Of a stretch of 64,000 nt of DNA, positions 1 through 12,710 are shown one piece after another. The first letter of the stretch is position 1; each line of letters starts with the position of its first letter. The notes beneath the pieces were generated by a model, which was given only the letters and a program-made list of their open reading frames with translations, was not told where the DNA came from and did not search any database. This DNA is from Trachythela sp. YZ-2020. Its lineage: Eukaryota; Cnidaria; Anthozoa; Malacalcyonacea; Clavulariidae. Location of the stretch: NCBI GenBank assembly GCA_016169945.1, contig JADLSH010000236.1:620001-684000 (forward strand). The letters are read 5' to 3'. Both the position numbers and the translations under genes were made by a program.

Positions 1-2086
1 GATCCTATCGATGCCAGAGGTTATTCCACCTTCTCATAATATAAATACAACATCGAGGGGTCCGTCACGTGCACGGAAGAAATCTCGTACACTCAACTCA
101 GAAATCAGGTTCAGAAATCACGAAATCACTGAAATCAACTAGAAATATGATGATTTCGAAATCAGAAATCACAAAAATACTAGTGAAAGGCTTGAATAGT
201 GGGACTGTGGGAATGAAATTGTGACCTTTTTGCTTTTTTTAACGATATTTCATAATTTTCACAATATTCCGATTTCAAATTGCTCCAGAGTTTGAATAAA
301 TGCTATACAAACATTAAAATGCATGTATACCAACACTGCTGTAACTGATATCCTCCGGAAATCTTGTACGCTTTGGACGGTTGTAGCGGACCCCTCGTAC
401 CATCAGTAACATATTTGGCATGGGTTTTCCGCTCTGCGTGTTTTTCATCTGCAAACGTGGATAAATGTGATCCAAAGTTTTCGAGAATTCTTCTTAGAAA
501 ATAATATCTTGTATAAAACAACATCTATACAGTTTGAAATCTTTCAACAAATAATTGCAACTGCTGTTGCTATGGCAAGAACAATTCTCGGAGATTCAAC
601 CATGTGTTGTCATTAATACCCTAAAGGGTAAGTGTGATCGTATTACTTATTTCCTACACATTGAAGCAAACAATTGCTCATATTCTTCATTCTATACATA
701 CTCGCTGGCTTCAACTTCAAACACCACAACGTTATTGTTTTGACCACTGTTTAGAATATTTTACTTGGTGAGTAATTGCTATGCAGAATGTATATGTCTT
801 CATTTGTAAATTTTGTTCAGATTATAGATTAGACTGCGGGCCACCTGTTATGGTCTCATATCTTGCTGTGGATCCGTTGAAAACATTTTAGTTTGTTCAA
901 TCCACTTGTTTGTATTGTGCAGTTGCATTTAATAGTCTAAGCATAACAAACAGATATTTGTTGACACCTTAGCCGTTTTACTGTTGAATCTTAGATTTAA
1001 AGTTACGAGGCTACGTGCACACTAACCGTTTTTGTATCTCTCCGTTTTGATATTTCGAAAACGGATACAAACATTTCCGTCTAGCATTCTGGGATCGTTT
1101 ACGACCATCTACACTAGCACTTGGGAAACGTCCCCATGATACCCAATTCCACATCGCTCTTCTGATTCAAGTTCACAGAGACAACGTCCTCCCCCTCATT
1201 CTATTTCAATATTACATATATATGTCGTATAAATGATGCCATATATTCTGATTTATTGGACTAATCGGTGGGCTGGGGTCATCCTAATAAAAATGTAGAA
1301 CTGTCCATTTTGGCGGCGGAACAGGCAATGGACCACGAATTCCCTCGCGTGGGAGGGGGAAGCTGGCTAGCCTGGCTAGCCTGGCTTCAAGCACTGTCAC
1401 AGGGTTATTCCAAAGATAGAAATTTTCAGGAATTTGTTAAAATGTAAAATGTATTTGAAATTATATATGATCATAATGACCAATTCAAACAATATATTAA
1501 ATATTGAATGTTTAGACACTTCTCGGGTTTGTGAATTCAACATGTTCTCTCCAAAACTCAATTTTTAGAACTGCCCATTTTAGGTTTTAGAACTACCCTT
1601 TTTACAATTAGAACTGCCCATTTTACAATTAGAACTACCCATTTTACAATTAGAATTGCCCATTTTACAATTAGAACTGCCCATTTTGGAAAATGGGAGG
1701 CCTTAGGATAACCCATGGCTGGGCCTTGTATCCTGCTTCACTGTATCAGCTGTCACGCTATTGGTTTGCTATTGCTATTGGTTTCTCTTTGAAGAGTTAC
1801 GGCCATGGTTGACCTCAATTGCAACATTTTGAGGTTGGCGTACTGTACCTACAACTGGTCCAGCGTGTCCCGTTCCTATACTCAATAGCCTGCGTTGCAG
1901 CCGCTCCCGGCCCATCAGGGACGTTACGCAAACGTTATTAACTATGTTTCTTCGTGCTAATTAGCCCTAGAAGGACTGTCTGTACTATCGTGTCTTATAT
2001 ATATTTCATATATCTCCATTAGAATATAAATTATTGGACTTATGGTATTGGAACAGTAATTCTACTCCCGTTTTATTCTTAGAATA
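1..2086. other. Upstream region of the SLC22-type gene, no coding gene seen
   Basis: No open reading frame here has convincing coding character. The notable content is GAAATCA-rich sequence near 95-180 and a small minisatellite at 1563-1697. The final bases before the transporter ATG read as a polypyrimidine tract and AG (2081-2082), so a 5' UTR exon of that gene should lie somewhere in this stretch. I could not place it. Confidence 0.5.
1563..1697 (+). repeat. 21-bp minisatellite, about six units
   Basis: Tandem units of the form TTAGAACTGCCCATTTTACAA repeat about six times with point variants (ACTGCCC, ACTACCC, ATTGCCC). A related single unit (GTAGAACTGTCCATTTT) occurs near 1297. No coding potential is evident. 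Confidence 0.8.
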
Positions 2087-5000
2087 ATGTCACTGACTAT
2101 AGATGAAATGTTGGAGAGAATTGGTGGCCACGGTCGCTTCCAAACGATAGTGTTGTTGTGCATGACATATATTTACATGTCCATGGTTGGTTTTCACTTG
2201 ATGGTCATTACGTTTATAGCTGGGGAGCCGTACTGGGAGTGTGTTAAAAATAGTACAATATGTAACCTTACTGAAGCAGTGAGTACAGTAAGTAAGCATT
2301 ACAAAGAAAGATGTGATATGCCAAGATCTGAATGGAAATTCACTGATACTTATACATCAACAGTCACTGAGGTAAGATGTGGGTATTTTCGTAAAATCAT
2401 GAATAATTAATTACGACCTAATCAAAGGTCACATCTCATGTATGCCCTTTTACACCTCACACAAATGAACTAATTCATGTGTGAACTAATTAGTGGTTGT
2501 AACTCTTCTGTTTCAACTCGAGTGCCTATGACTAGTTTGCATATGAGTTGATTTATTTCCGACAAGTTGTTCTGCTCGTGATAACGTGATTGTATATGCT
2601 GAAAACATGAAACATGAAAAATGCGTGATTTTTACTTTTGATTTCTTAGTACGACCTTGTGTGTGAAGATTCCATCCTTCAAAGTGTCGCGTCTTCATTG
2701 TTCTGGGTTGGATGGTTTGTTGGTAATATCATCATGGGGTATATGTCAGATAAACTGGGACGTAAGAAAGCTAATCAATTGTCAGTTTCTCTAGTATTTT
2801 TCTCTTCTTGGATTATAATTTGGCCAAAAGAACTCTGGATATTCATTTTATGTCGTTTTATCACTGGAATTGGAAGTGGTAAGTCTGTATTTGCCTTACT
2901 GCGTTAACGTTATAAGATCGTGAACGGGGGGATGGGGGGGGAGAGGGGGGAGGAGGTACCCTCTCTATTCCCAGACATATTTTGTTTAAATCACAGTCAC
3001 GTGGCGAGATTACTGGCGCAAATTCCATTCCCAGTGATCCAAATCCCATTTTTCCAGTGAAAAAACAGGCAAATCTCACCTTCCATTTTACCGCTTCACG
3101 AACCCTCTATACAAGGGAGAAATTACGAGGTTTGCCGGAGACGTTTTACTTAGTGGATATTGCATTACAGATACACTTATATTTAGTCTACCTGACCTCT
3201 TTGTATTTAGGTGGAGCATGTATGTGTGCTTTTATAATTATTGTGGAATTCAGCCCCAGTAGACGACGTGGGATAGCTGGACCTGCTATGTTCTTTTCTG
3301 GACCGGTTATTTATTCCATAATGGCGCTGTTTGCGTATTTGATTCGTGAATGGAAATATCTGTTGGTTTTTGGTGCAACATTGGGAATTCCTGTCATGAT
3401 TTTCATTTGGTGAGTGTTTTGTAAAACTCTTAAGCACTTTTTAACTATACATTACGTTTTGTAGACAAATAGTTAGTTCGTCACATAGTTAAATCATCTT
3501 GTTAACTAATTACAGTTAAGGTTTTAACAAGGAAAGTTTAACTTAACTACCGGTTTCATTATTAGATGTAGCAGTGCAAAATTTTAACGGAAGGCGAGCT
3601 CATAATTATAACCTTATTCAAATTCCTATACAAACTAGTATTAATTTAAACCCCCAGCCTGCTCAAACTAGACCCCATGCAGATAAAGTTTCCCATAAAC
3701 TCAAGATTGCCCACCTGAATATAAGATCTTTGAGAAACACGTCGCATTTTATGGAAACTAAGGAGCTGATAAAATTACACGAAATAGATGTCCTTACAAT
3801 GTCCGAAACATGGTTAAATAGTACAGTTACAAATGGAGAAATCGCAATTGATGATTATAAATGTTACAGACTTGATAGACTACATAAAAAAGGCGGTGGA
3901 GTCTGTGCATATGCTATGAAAGCAACTATATTAAACGACTTGACACAAACATCAGAGTCAAACTTCCAACAACTCTGGATTAAGCTTCAAAATAAGAAGA
4001 TGAAGACAATAATAATATGCGTGACCTATAGACCACCTGATAGCCCGCTAAATTGTATTCAGGACGATCTCAGACCAAATTATATACAGGCACTCACTAT
4101 GAACAAACCAATTTTTATTCTTGGTGATTTGAACTGTAACTTATTGGAAGAGGGCCCTGAAAAAAGAGTTATTACAGAACTTTGTGATGATGTAAATCTC
4201 AAGCAAATAATAAAGGATCCAACAAGGATTACAGACACGTCGCAATCGCTTATTGATATTATATTAGTTTCTACAGAAGCCGCAATCCTCGAAAGTGGAG
4301 TTTTACATTCCTCAATCAGCGATCATTTTCCAATTTATGTAATAACGAAACTGAAGGTCCCAAAGATACCCCCTACGTATATCACGGTGAGAAGTTACAG
4401 AAATTATGATCCTACAGTATTTTCCACTGATCTGGCTACGAAATCTGATTGTTTGTTACCGATATTTACCGAAGCAGATGTAAACGCAAAAACTAAAGCA
4501 CTTAAGGAAACGATTCAATCAACATTAAACCTCCACGCACCAATTAAAACAATCAAAATTAGGAGCCGTACTAACACATTCGTTACGCCAGACACGAAAG
4601 AACTTATGACAACTCGAGACAAATTACATCAGAGATTTTTAAAATCACGTTGTAAGAGGGATTGGGAAAAGTACAGAGAATCTCGTAATAAAGTTAAAGT
4701 TATACTGAAGGAGTCATCAATAAATCATTTATCCGATGAAGTTAAAGCTAACAAGAACAATCCAGGTTCACTTTGGAAAATAATAAACAATTCGATACCT
4801 GTGAAAGAGAAGGAAAAACACTTTTATACGAAAGAACTCAAGACGGTTGTTGAAGACTTTAACAAATATTTTACTTCAGTCGGTAAAATCACTGCCACCG
4901 CAGCTTTAGACCTAGCAAACAAAAATAATATTGTGCTATCTGACCCCCTGTTGAACGACGTATCCTATCCTATGGAAGAACAGTTTAATTTTGAACCTGT

Positions 5001-8000
5001 TACTTGTTCAAAAATTCGACGAATTATTACAGATATGCCTAGAAACAAATCACCGGGGCCTGACAAGTTAAGCATGGGTGTCGTCAAAGATTGTTTACCC
5101 GTCATCTTGGGACCTCTCACGAACATAATTAACTGTTCCTTTCAGTCAGGTGTGTTTCCTGACTTATGGAAATTATCGGAGGTGATACCTTTGCTTAAAG
5201 AGGGCGATCATGAGACTCCGTCCAACAATCGACCCCTCTCCCTTTTAGAGGTTTTATCAAAGGTCTGTGAAAGAGTTGCACTTGATCAATTTGGGTCATA
5301 TATAACAGGAAACCAACGCTTATCACCACATCAAAATGGAAATAGGAAACACCACTCAACAGAAACTTTAAACATTTTTATTACGGATAAGATGTTGGAA
5401 GCAATGGACAACAAACATGTAACAGCTCTTGTTTTATTAGACTTGTCTAAAGCTTATGACAGCATCAATCACAAAATCCTCCTGCATAAGTTAAAATGCG
5501 TAGGAGCGTCACCACCAGCAATCAAATGGTTTGAAAGTTATTTATCGGGCAGAACTCAATATGTACGGATAAGGTCAACCATTTCTCCAGTCATAGCACT
5601 AACTCATGGAGTGCCTCAAGGCTCCATTCTGTCACCATTTTTGTTTGGAATTTATGTCAACGATCTACCTGCTATAACGATCTCAAGTGATCTAGACTCT
5701 TACGTTGATGATTCAAAACTCCACCTTGCATTTCTAGTCGAAGACATATACAACAGGCAATCCTTAAATTAGAAAATGATTTGCATAACACCGCAAAATG
5801 GTGCCTGGAACATCAATTGTTAATAAATCCCAACAAGACTAAATTCCTCTTGGTAGGAACACGATCAATGTTACAGAATTTACCAACAACAATTAGTCTG
5901 AAATTTCTCGGTGAAACTCTTAGGCCAGTACAAGTTGCTAAAGATCTGGGTATGCATCTAGACTTACATCTTTCTTATGATGAACATATCTCTAAACTAT
6001 CATCTACGTGCATTAATAGATTATGCCAAATCAACAGAGTAAAGGAGAGCTTTGATAAAGAAACGTTATCATTACTTATTGAAGCACTGGTAATAAACAA
6101 GCTGTTATATTGTTCTAATGTATGGGCCAATACTTCATCCAGAAATTTGAAGAAATTGCAAACAGTCCAAAACTTTGCATGCCGAATTATTACGAATATT
6201 AAAAAATTTGATCATGTGACACCAGGTTTTCAACAACTCAAATGGTTAACTATCGATAATTTACTCATTTATAAAGACGCGGTGATGGCTTACAAATGCC
6301 TTAACAACCTTGCGCCAAGCTATCTCACAAAGAAATTCATAAAGCGATCTGACATCCATAACTGTCAAACTAGAAATAATCACAATTTAGACATTCCAAG
6401 TTATAAAACAGCTGCTGGACAGAGAACTTTTTATTACCGTGCAGTTAAAATATGGAACGAAATAGACGATGATCTAAAAAACATTTCAGAACTTAAAGGT
6501 TTTAAGAAAAAACTAAAAGAACATCTTTTAAATTTTAAATCATCAGATTTATAATAGTTTTATATAGATTTTGATAGTATAGTTTAATTAATTTATTTGT
6601 AAGTGTATGTTGAAAAGCCCTTTGGGGAACATACAGTGTTTAATAATAATAATAAAAAAAACTAACTATACCTCTTTATCCAAATAGGTCATTTATGTTG
6701 TATAAATCCTGTGTTTCTAATGTTACCTGACATATCTATGAATATTGGATCATATAATATAATTTCCTTTACAATATAGGTTTATTCCTGAAACACCGCG
6801 GTTCCTGTTGGTTCATGGGAAACATGACGAAGCTCGAGCAGTTCTGGAGAGAATAGCAAGCTGGAATAGAAAACAGATGCCCCAGGATGACATTGATGTG
6901 CCGAAGCAAGCTGACGATGAAAAAGCTGATTTTAGAGATCTATTTTATAACAAATCAACTACTTTAATCACTTTAGCAACCTGGTTTTCATGGTAAGTGT
7001 GACGACGATATTAATTATGCATGCATGCACATATGTAAATATGAAAGACAAGTTTATGAACGGCCGTGTTAAGTTAACTTTAGTTAGATATATCTTAGAT
7101 TCTTGTAGAAGCAGTATCAATAAAGCTTTATACATAGAGAATGTTACAGTAAGGTCTGTAAAGACAATTATCTTTCTGTTTCTGACTCTTCACGAACTAC
7201 TCAACAATTCCAGTAGCGTCGCCAGACCTGGAGAGGTGGGGGGGACAAAATGATATTGAGGGGGCTGAAAAGGAGGGCCGAAGGCGCGAGTCTAGCGCGA
7301 ACTTTTTTAAGGGGTCCGGGGGCATGCTCCCCCGGGAAATTTTTTAATTTAGAGTCTCTGAAATACCATTTCCTGGACTTTGGGGGACGATTTGACAGAA
7401 TTCTGATGGTCAGAAAACGTACCCCCCCCCCATCCTTTTTTTCACCGGATTTGAGAGAATCTCAAAAGTGATTTTGAGGAGAACTGGGGGGGACGTGTCC
7501 CCCCCAGTCCCCTCCCTGGCGACGCTACTGAACAATTCAGTTCTTATCTTGTCCCATTGACATTGTTTATACCACCACATTTCCTACCTTGCAGGCACTT
7601 TAGGTTGTAACGTATTTCACGACCTATTACAGGCTGAACGCAAGAAAATTAATGGAATCGAATCTATTTGATATTTGTTGAACATGAATTGTCTCTTTTT
7701 TGTAGGTTTACAGTGGCCTTGATCTATTATGCAGTTTCGTATAATGTTGTATATTTGGGTGGCAATATCTATCTCAGCTTCTTTCTCATCAATATCATTA
7801 CAATTCCTGCAAATGCATTGACAATTGTGGCAATAAAAAAGTAACTATACAAGTTCACTCTCCCCCGCAAAGCCTTATTTCACAATTATTGGCTTTATTA
7901 CGTAATTATTAGTCAATCAAACACGTAATTATTGTAGGTATCGGCCCCTGCCACTAACTATTCTATTGATTTAATTAAGTACTAAGGCATCCTCTACCTC

Positions 8001-10259
8001 TAGGGGACAAAACTTGCTCTAAAGGGTTGAGGTTAGGATAAGTGGTGGAGTTACTATCGCAAGGAATGTGCTGCCTCAAACTCGACGATCCCAACGTTTA
8101 GATTGGGAAAGACTGTGAACACATTGGTCTATTCATAGTCACGATGAAATGACCGCTCGTGGCCTTGATAAAACGTTAAAAAGACAAACAGTTTATACAT
8201 ATATTACTCTTGAAAGAATACAATTTAGTCCAGAAAGATCCGAAAGTCAGATAACACGACCGAGTGAAAACATTACACGCGCCGTACGTCTATTTTCCCG
8301 TTTATTACGTTTGCTAATATGAATTAGCGAAAGACATTCCAAAGTGCTGCCTCGTTGGCGCTCGTTAGCAATTAGAGTTAGGATTAGAGTTGTTTGTGTT
8401 ATCCGTCTTCACACAAACTTCGGCAGATAACACAAACTTTGGCCTTGATTATTCTGTACTCAATCTCATTCAATAACTGTTAAAGAATCGATGTTGCAGC
8501 ATTGACGTAGTTTGCTTAAGCCTCCTCTTCTCTACGATGCAGTCACGGCTGTTCTACGTTTAAAATGTGTTTTTTTCGCTTTATAGAATTGGGCGTAAGA
8601 AGACCATAATTCTTGGTTTGCTTATTGCTGCCGTTTCCACTTTGATTACTGTCTCAATTCCTGCTGACAGAACAAACACAGGTAACGTGACGTCATGAAT
8701 AAGTAGCAAGGCGTTTTTGTAAAGACGAAAGCTCTCTAAGCACTGCATGTAAGGGACCTACTTTACTGCTTTAGAACCTCGTAACGAGTCCTTTATATGT
8801 TTACATGGCGATAATAATCAGTAGAAGACAAGATTTCAATTCACGCATCCTTTTTGAGAAATTAATTACACAAACGAAGATCCGGGCTTACGGATTAAAC
8901 GCTTTGGCAAGTAAGAAAACGTGGAATTTTTTCATAAACTCGTGGTCAGTAATTATAACTGAATAGTTCAAAAGATAAATTGTTTATATATAGGATAGAT
9001 ATATCATCCACTGTTTATTTAAATGTACTCGTTCATGCAGACTCATTCATCTTTCCTTTTAGGTTTCTCAGCTGGTAGGATAATAACTGCTCTGTTTGCA
9101 AAAGGATCAATTGTTGTTTCGTTTTGCGCTATCTATGTTCAAGGAGCTGAAATATTTCCAACAACTGTGAGGTATATGACTCTACCATTGAGAAATACTT
9201 TCAGTTCAAAACTGGTTTTAAAAAGGAGAATTTCTTCGCGCGAAACAAAAATTAATATTAAAATTGGATAAAATCGATTAGTCTCAAATTAGTTCCATGC
9301 GCGGAGTGTTCATAAAACAAAACAACAGTAGATTCGGGCCATTAAAATCACCGGTGGAGTCTTGTTAATAATTAGAAGTATTTAGAAAGTCTTGATTATT
9401 TTATATAATTTTCACCCTATCCGTCCATGTCTAAGATAATTTTTGGCAGCTAGTGTTGAGATTTGCAGACACGTCCTGAGAAGATTGAGAAATATGCCCC
9501 ACCCATTGTCCATATCAATGTCTCCATCTTCCCTTTCCCATATCTTCTTCCTTTATGTCTTCATCAGTGTTATCATTTGTTGCATGCTTTATGTAGAAAT
9601 ATCGCCATGGGAACGTCTTCTGCGTGTGGTCGTATAGGATCCTTCATTGCTTTATACATAATTTGGCTGGTAAGTAAGACTACCCTAAGGTGGTATGTTT
9701 CACTAAGCACTATCATGTAGCAATTACGTTAGTCACCCAGAAGATATGAGAATTTGGTGACAAATAAATAAATAAGAGAGAGTGATTTTGATTTCTTCTT
9801 CCAATAAGAGTCAACACTCTGCTGCACTGTAACAATTTCACTTTTTCTGCTCGCTCCTCCCAACGCTTCACGAAACTCTGTGGTATAAGACGACTAAACA
9901 TTCTTTAAAGCTCGCATGCCCCTGCGGAGGAGAGTGTAAAGGGTATATGATATAGATTGAAGATATATTGACATATTTTGAGGTCACGATGGGGTATCAG
10001 TGGCTCAAAATCAATTTTTGCAAGTGAAAATAAATCTATCCCAATAGTGTTCTTATTCTAGCAACGTGTCAATCGTTACGTTCCTTATACTATCCTGGGT
10101 TTCCTGTGTTTATTATGTGGAGTCACATGTTATGTATTGATCCCTGAAACAAAGGAAACAACAACACGTGAAGTCCTTGCTGCTAAATCTAAAGACGATC
10201 AAGAAATGGCCAGCCTAGTTATGAAAACCAAGTTGCAATCAAATAATTTTAGCCCATAG
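2087..10259 (+). CDS. SLC22-family (organic cation/anion) transporter, nine coding exons
   Basis: This is a multi-pass plasma-membrane solute carrier of the major facilitator superfamily, SLC22 type. Coding exons by GT/AG junctions: 2087-2371, 2650-2878, 3211-3409, 6780-6992, 7706-7840, 8587-8681, 9063-9171, 9597-9669 and 10062-10259. They join in frame to about 511 residues, a little short of the usual ~550. The N-terminus MSLTIDEMLERIGGHGRFQ matches the family opening. The first extracellular loop has several Cys and an N-glycosylation site (NST). The loop 2-3 MFS signature is GYMSDKLGRKK, the central loop is IPETPRFLLVHGKHDEA, and loop 8-9 has IGRKK. The last exon ends in a hydrophilic tail. 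An AG four bases before the ATG implies a spliced 5' UTR. Substrate cannot be told from sequence. Intron 3 holds a LINE and intron 4 a MITE; neither touches an exon. Confidence 0.9.
3451..6662 (+). mobile_element. Non-LTR retrotransposon (LINE, CR1/L2-like) in SLC22 intron 3
   Basis: A 3.2-kb element is inserted in the same orientation as the transporter. The 9-bp sequence TAACTATAC flanks it exactly on both sides (3442-3450 and 6663-6671), the expected target-site duplication. It carries one endonuclease/reverse-transcriptase frame, a short 3' UTR with a CCCTTTGGGG hairpin near 6618, and a terminal AATAATAAT tail near 6641 followed by an A-run. No upstream ORF1 is present, so it is probably 5'-truncated. 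Assignment to the CR1/L2 group is by motif style (YVDD box, 3' hairpin, short tandem tail) and is tentative. Confidence 0.88.
3547..6554 (+). pseudogene. LINE ORF2 (endonuclease plus reverse transcriptase), one frameshift
   Basis: The frame is open from 3547 but has no ATG at its start. It first encodes an apurinic-type endonuclease (KIAHLNIRSLR, SETWLNS, GDLNCNL, SDHFPIYV). It then encodes a reverse transcriptase (NKSPGPDKLS, LLDLSKAYDSINHKILL, HGVPQGSILSPFLF, and SYVDDSKLH as the catalytic box). A single-base frameshift near 5745-5750 ends the first frame at 5772. The coding sense continues in another frame (KLENDLHNTAKWCLEH) through 6554. The C-terminal part contains the usual CR1/L2 tail ending in an R-A-V-K-I-W-N-E-I block. 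With only one lesion over 3 kb, this copy is young. Confidence 0.85.
7211..7530. mobile_element. hAT-type MITE in SLC22 intron 4
   Basis: The 14-bp terminal inverted repeats CAGTAGCGTCGCCA and TGGCGACGCTACTG bound a 320-bp non-coding element. The 8-bp direct repeat AACAATTC flanks it at 7203-7210 and 7531-7538. An 8-bp duplication with a CAG...CTG terminus is characteristic of hAT transposons. The interior is G-run and C-run rich (GGGGGG, CCCCCC) and holds no transposase. Confidence 0.88.
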
Positions 10260-10326
10260 TTATACACAGCTGTATTATCGTATTATCATTGGGGAGTTAA
10301 TATCTCATTTCTTCCGCTGATCTGAA

Positions 10327-10355
10327 AATAAACTGGAATGATTGTGTTAAATAAA
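10327..10355 (+). terminator. Polyadenylation signals of the SLC22-type gene
   Basis: Two AATAAA hexamers (10327-10332 and 10350-10355) lie 68 and 91 bases after the transporter stop codon. They are the likely 3'-end processing signals. Confidence 0.6.
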
Positions 10356-10662
10356 GCCGGAAGTCCGCCATTACCAAGGAACCAATCAACAAGAAATTTG
10401 TTATGTTAACTTTGTTATGTTAAAATAATATAAGTATCTGGTATTTAAAACTTTGAAGACTTTTAATCCCTGGTAATGGAGGATTTCTATTGTTTTACAA
10501 TGTTGAAGACAGATTACTGAAGAATACTACTTATACGGGACCTCGTGATTGAGATATACTAAGAACCTGTTCATATTACCGCCGTTAACCGCGTGAAATG
10601 CATATAAGGATCGTTGTATGTTCGTATGAGACCAGTCCTAGTAGTGCCCTAACTGATACTAA

Positions 10663-11285
10663 GGGGCGGACCATTTGATGCGGGGGCGGGTAGAATTCCA
10701 AAATAAATATCGAGCAAGCACTTCAACTTAAAAAATAATATCGCGCAAGGGACAAGCATTATTTAGTAACTAATACTCTGAACCAGTGTACACAATTTTG
10801 AATGTATACTATCTGGGATCAGTCGATCAGAGTGGTCACAGAATGCACGAAATACCGTTTGAGAAGCCTCAGATTTTCAAAATTTTCCGGGGCAGCCGGA
10901 CCCCCCTAAACATTTTATGCCACGGGCAAAATTTTAACGGGTGTTACAGATGATGGAAAAATTATTGTAAAATTGTTCCCACGGCCGACAAGAGATCCTG
11001 GACTGATGTAAAATGTTACTACCCTGCTAAATTATGTGTGCGCATGACATGCCTCAAGAGCATGTGCTTAGGTTTCCCTCTAGTTTCCATTCAATCAACC
11101 ATGGTTACATCTCATCACATGGATTTCATATAAAATATACATACTTTATATGTGCACACAAAAAAATATCGTGCGAGAGCCTTGAACAACAAAAAAATAT
11201 CGAACATCCTCAGGAGGTGAAGAAAAAATATCGGGCTCAATGAAAATCTACCCGCCACCCGCATCAAAAATCAAATGGTCGCCTC
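10663..11285. mobile_element. Non-autonomous DNA element, ~620 bp
   Basis: GGGGCGGACCATTTGATGCG at the left end is mirrored by ATCAAATGGTCGCC at the right end. The next internal motif, GGGCGGGTAGA, is mirrored by TCTACCCGCC. The interior repeats an AAAAAATATCG-type motif (10732, 11161, 11192, 11223) and has no credible open frame. The superfamily is not recognised. Confidence 0.65.
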
Positions 11286-12171
11286 GACCTGAGGTCTTAG
11301 GGTTTTTAACGGGAGCGGAGATAAAGTGACACATTATTATCCCCAGCCAACCATAAAATGACCGGAATGAAAGGTTTGCCCAGCAAGGTATTCATCTTTT
11401 GTTTGGAATGTTTCAACTAATCTTTCATTTACACTTCTTCAGTTATTTCGCATGTTTACTTTTCGCGTTTGGAATTTATAAAAGCAAATTTTCACATATT
11501 TCTATGGCTTCCGTTCAACGTTTCAAGTAAATGGCATTCGCAAATCCTGAATGGAATGTTTGCAGTCTAAATGTTGCGGTAGATTTACGCAAATTCAAAC
11601 CACGTGAGTCACTATGTAAGATGTATGTAAGAAAATGGTCGTCAGGTTGTGACGTCATCAGTGTAGTGATAAACAACATACTCTGATTGTGTTTTGTAAT
11701 AAAGACAAATTTGATTTTGGCACTTTTTTTCTTGAAAACATTTAGGTGAAATGATACACATGACAAAATTCCTGCGCGACAAATAAAAACTGATGTCAAT
11801 GCGTATTAATTAAGAGTGTTTACGCGAAAAGTACAGACAGCATTTGGAAACATTTCTAACTGATCGGACTATTCGGACATGATTGAAATCAGAGAAATTG
11901 GAGAAATTGTTAGTTTACCGTGAACATGCTTAAAATATATAGCAAAAATCATATATGTATATTAATATAGAAATTAGATATCAGTATATAGCAATTATTT
12001 GTCAAGGCCAAATTTGTAACAATGCCTACGCATTGATTTTGAGCTCACGTACTGTTTAATACATGTACAATTATAATGATTAAAGTGTATTTAGATTAAC
12101 CTGATGTGTTTGTATACGAGTTCGTCAATAAAATGTCTTATACTCTTATATCAACAAATGTTGGTATATTT
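11286..12171. other. Intergenic stretch, nothing recognised
   Basis: AT-rich sequence with no supported gene, RNA or element boundary. The 94-codon minus-strand frame at 11515-11799 lacks a signal peptide or known domain and looks random. Confidence 0.4.
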
Positions 12172-12280
12172 AACAGTTATTCTACGAACTCGAGTCGTAT
12201 ATGAGCTGATAGCCGACGAGGCGCGATAGCGCCGAGTCGGCTATCAGTCATATACGACGAGAGTGAGTAGAATAACTGTT
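12172..12280. repeat. Long perfect-type hairpin
   Basis: AACAGTTATTCTAC on the left pairs with GTAGAATAACTGTT on the right. Inside, GTCGTATATGA and CTGATAGCCGAC pair with GTCGGCTATCAG and TCATATACGAC. This is an almost complete ~109-bp palindrome directly abutting the next element. Confidence 0.75.
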
Positions 12281-12281
12281 T

Positions 12282-12475
12282 TATTATATACACAAGCTCT
12301 GGATCTGGATATTTACTTTTTTCAAGTAAAACTTGAATTTCCTCTTCATTTAATTGTCCAAATCTGCCAGCCATTTTTCTACTTTTCTCTACTAGCAGGA
12401 TATGAGCTAATATCCTGCTAGTAGAGAACCAATCAGATTGCAGAATACCTCATATCCAGAGCTTGTGTATATAAT
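12282..12475. mobile_element. Small inverted-repeat element carrying an ORF start
   Basis: The 20-bp terminal repeats ATTATATACACAAGCTCTGG and CCAGAGCTTGTGTATATAAT enclose about 150 bp. On the minus strand the inner part begins an open frame at 12374 reading MAGRFGQLNEEEIQVLLEKS. This resembles the N-terminus of cnidarian Crypton-like tyrosine-recombinase proteins. The frame runs out into the neighbouring hairpin. It is best read as a non-autonomous derivative that kept the 5' coding tip of a larger element. Confidence 0.6.
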
Positions 12476-12710
12476 AAAACGTGATATACTCCATCCTTCC
12501 GTGATTTTTTGTGTTTCGCTGCTTTCTGGTTCCAAAAGTAAAATTTCTTTCGATACCGTCAAGATGTTCCCTTTTTCGAAATTTTCCTTATGGGCAGGTC
12601 AGTAACGCATAATCCAATGTAGAACCATGGAAATTATTTTCCTCTTTGCATTTGAGTGCCTCCTTCTTAATGTCGCAGAACCTATTTTGTTTTTGAAGGA
12701 TGGTTCGATC

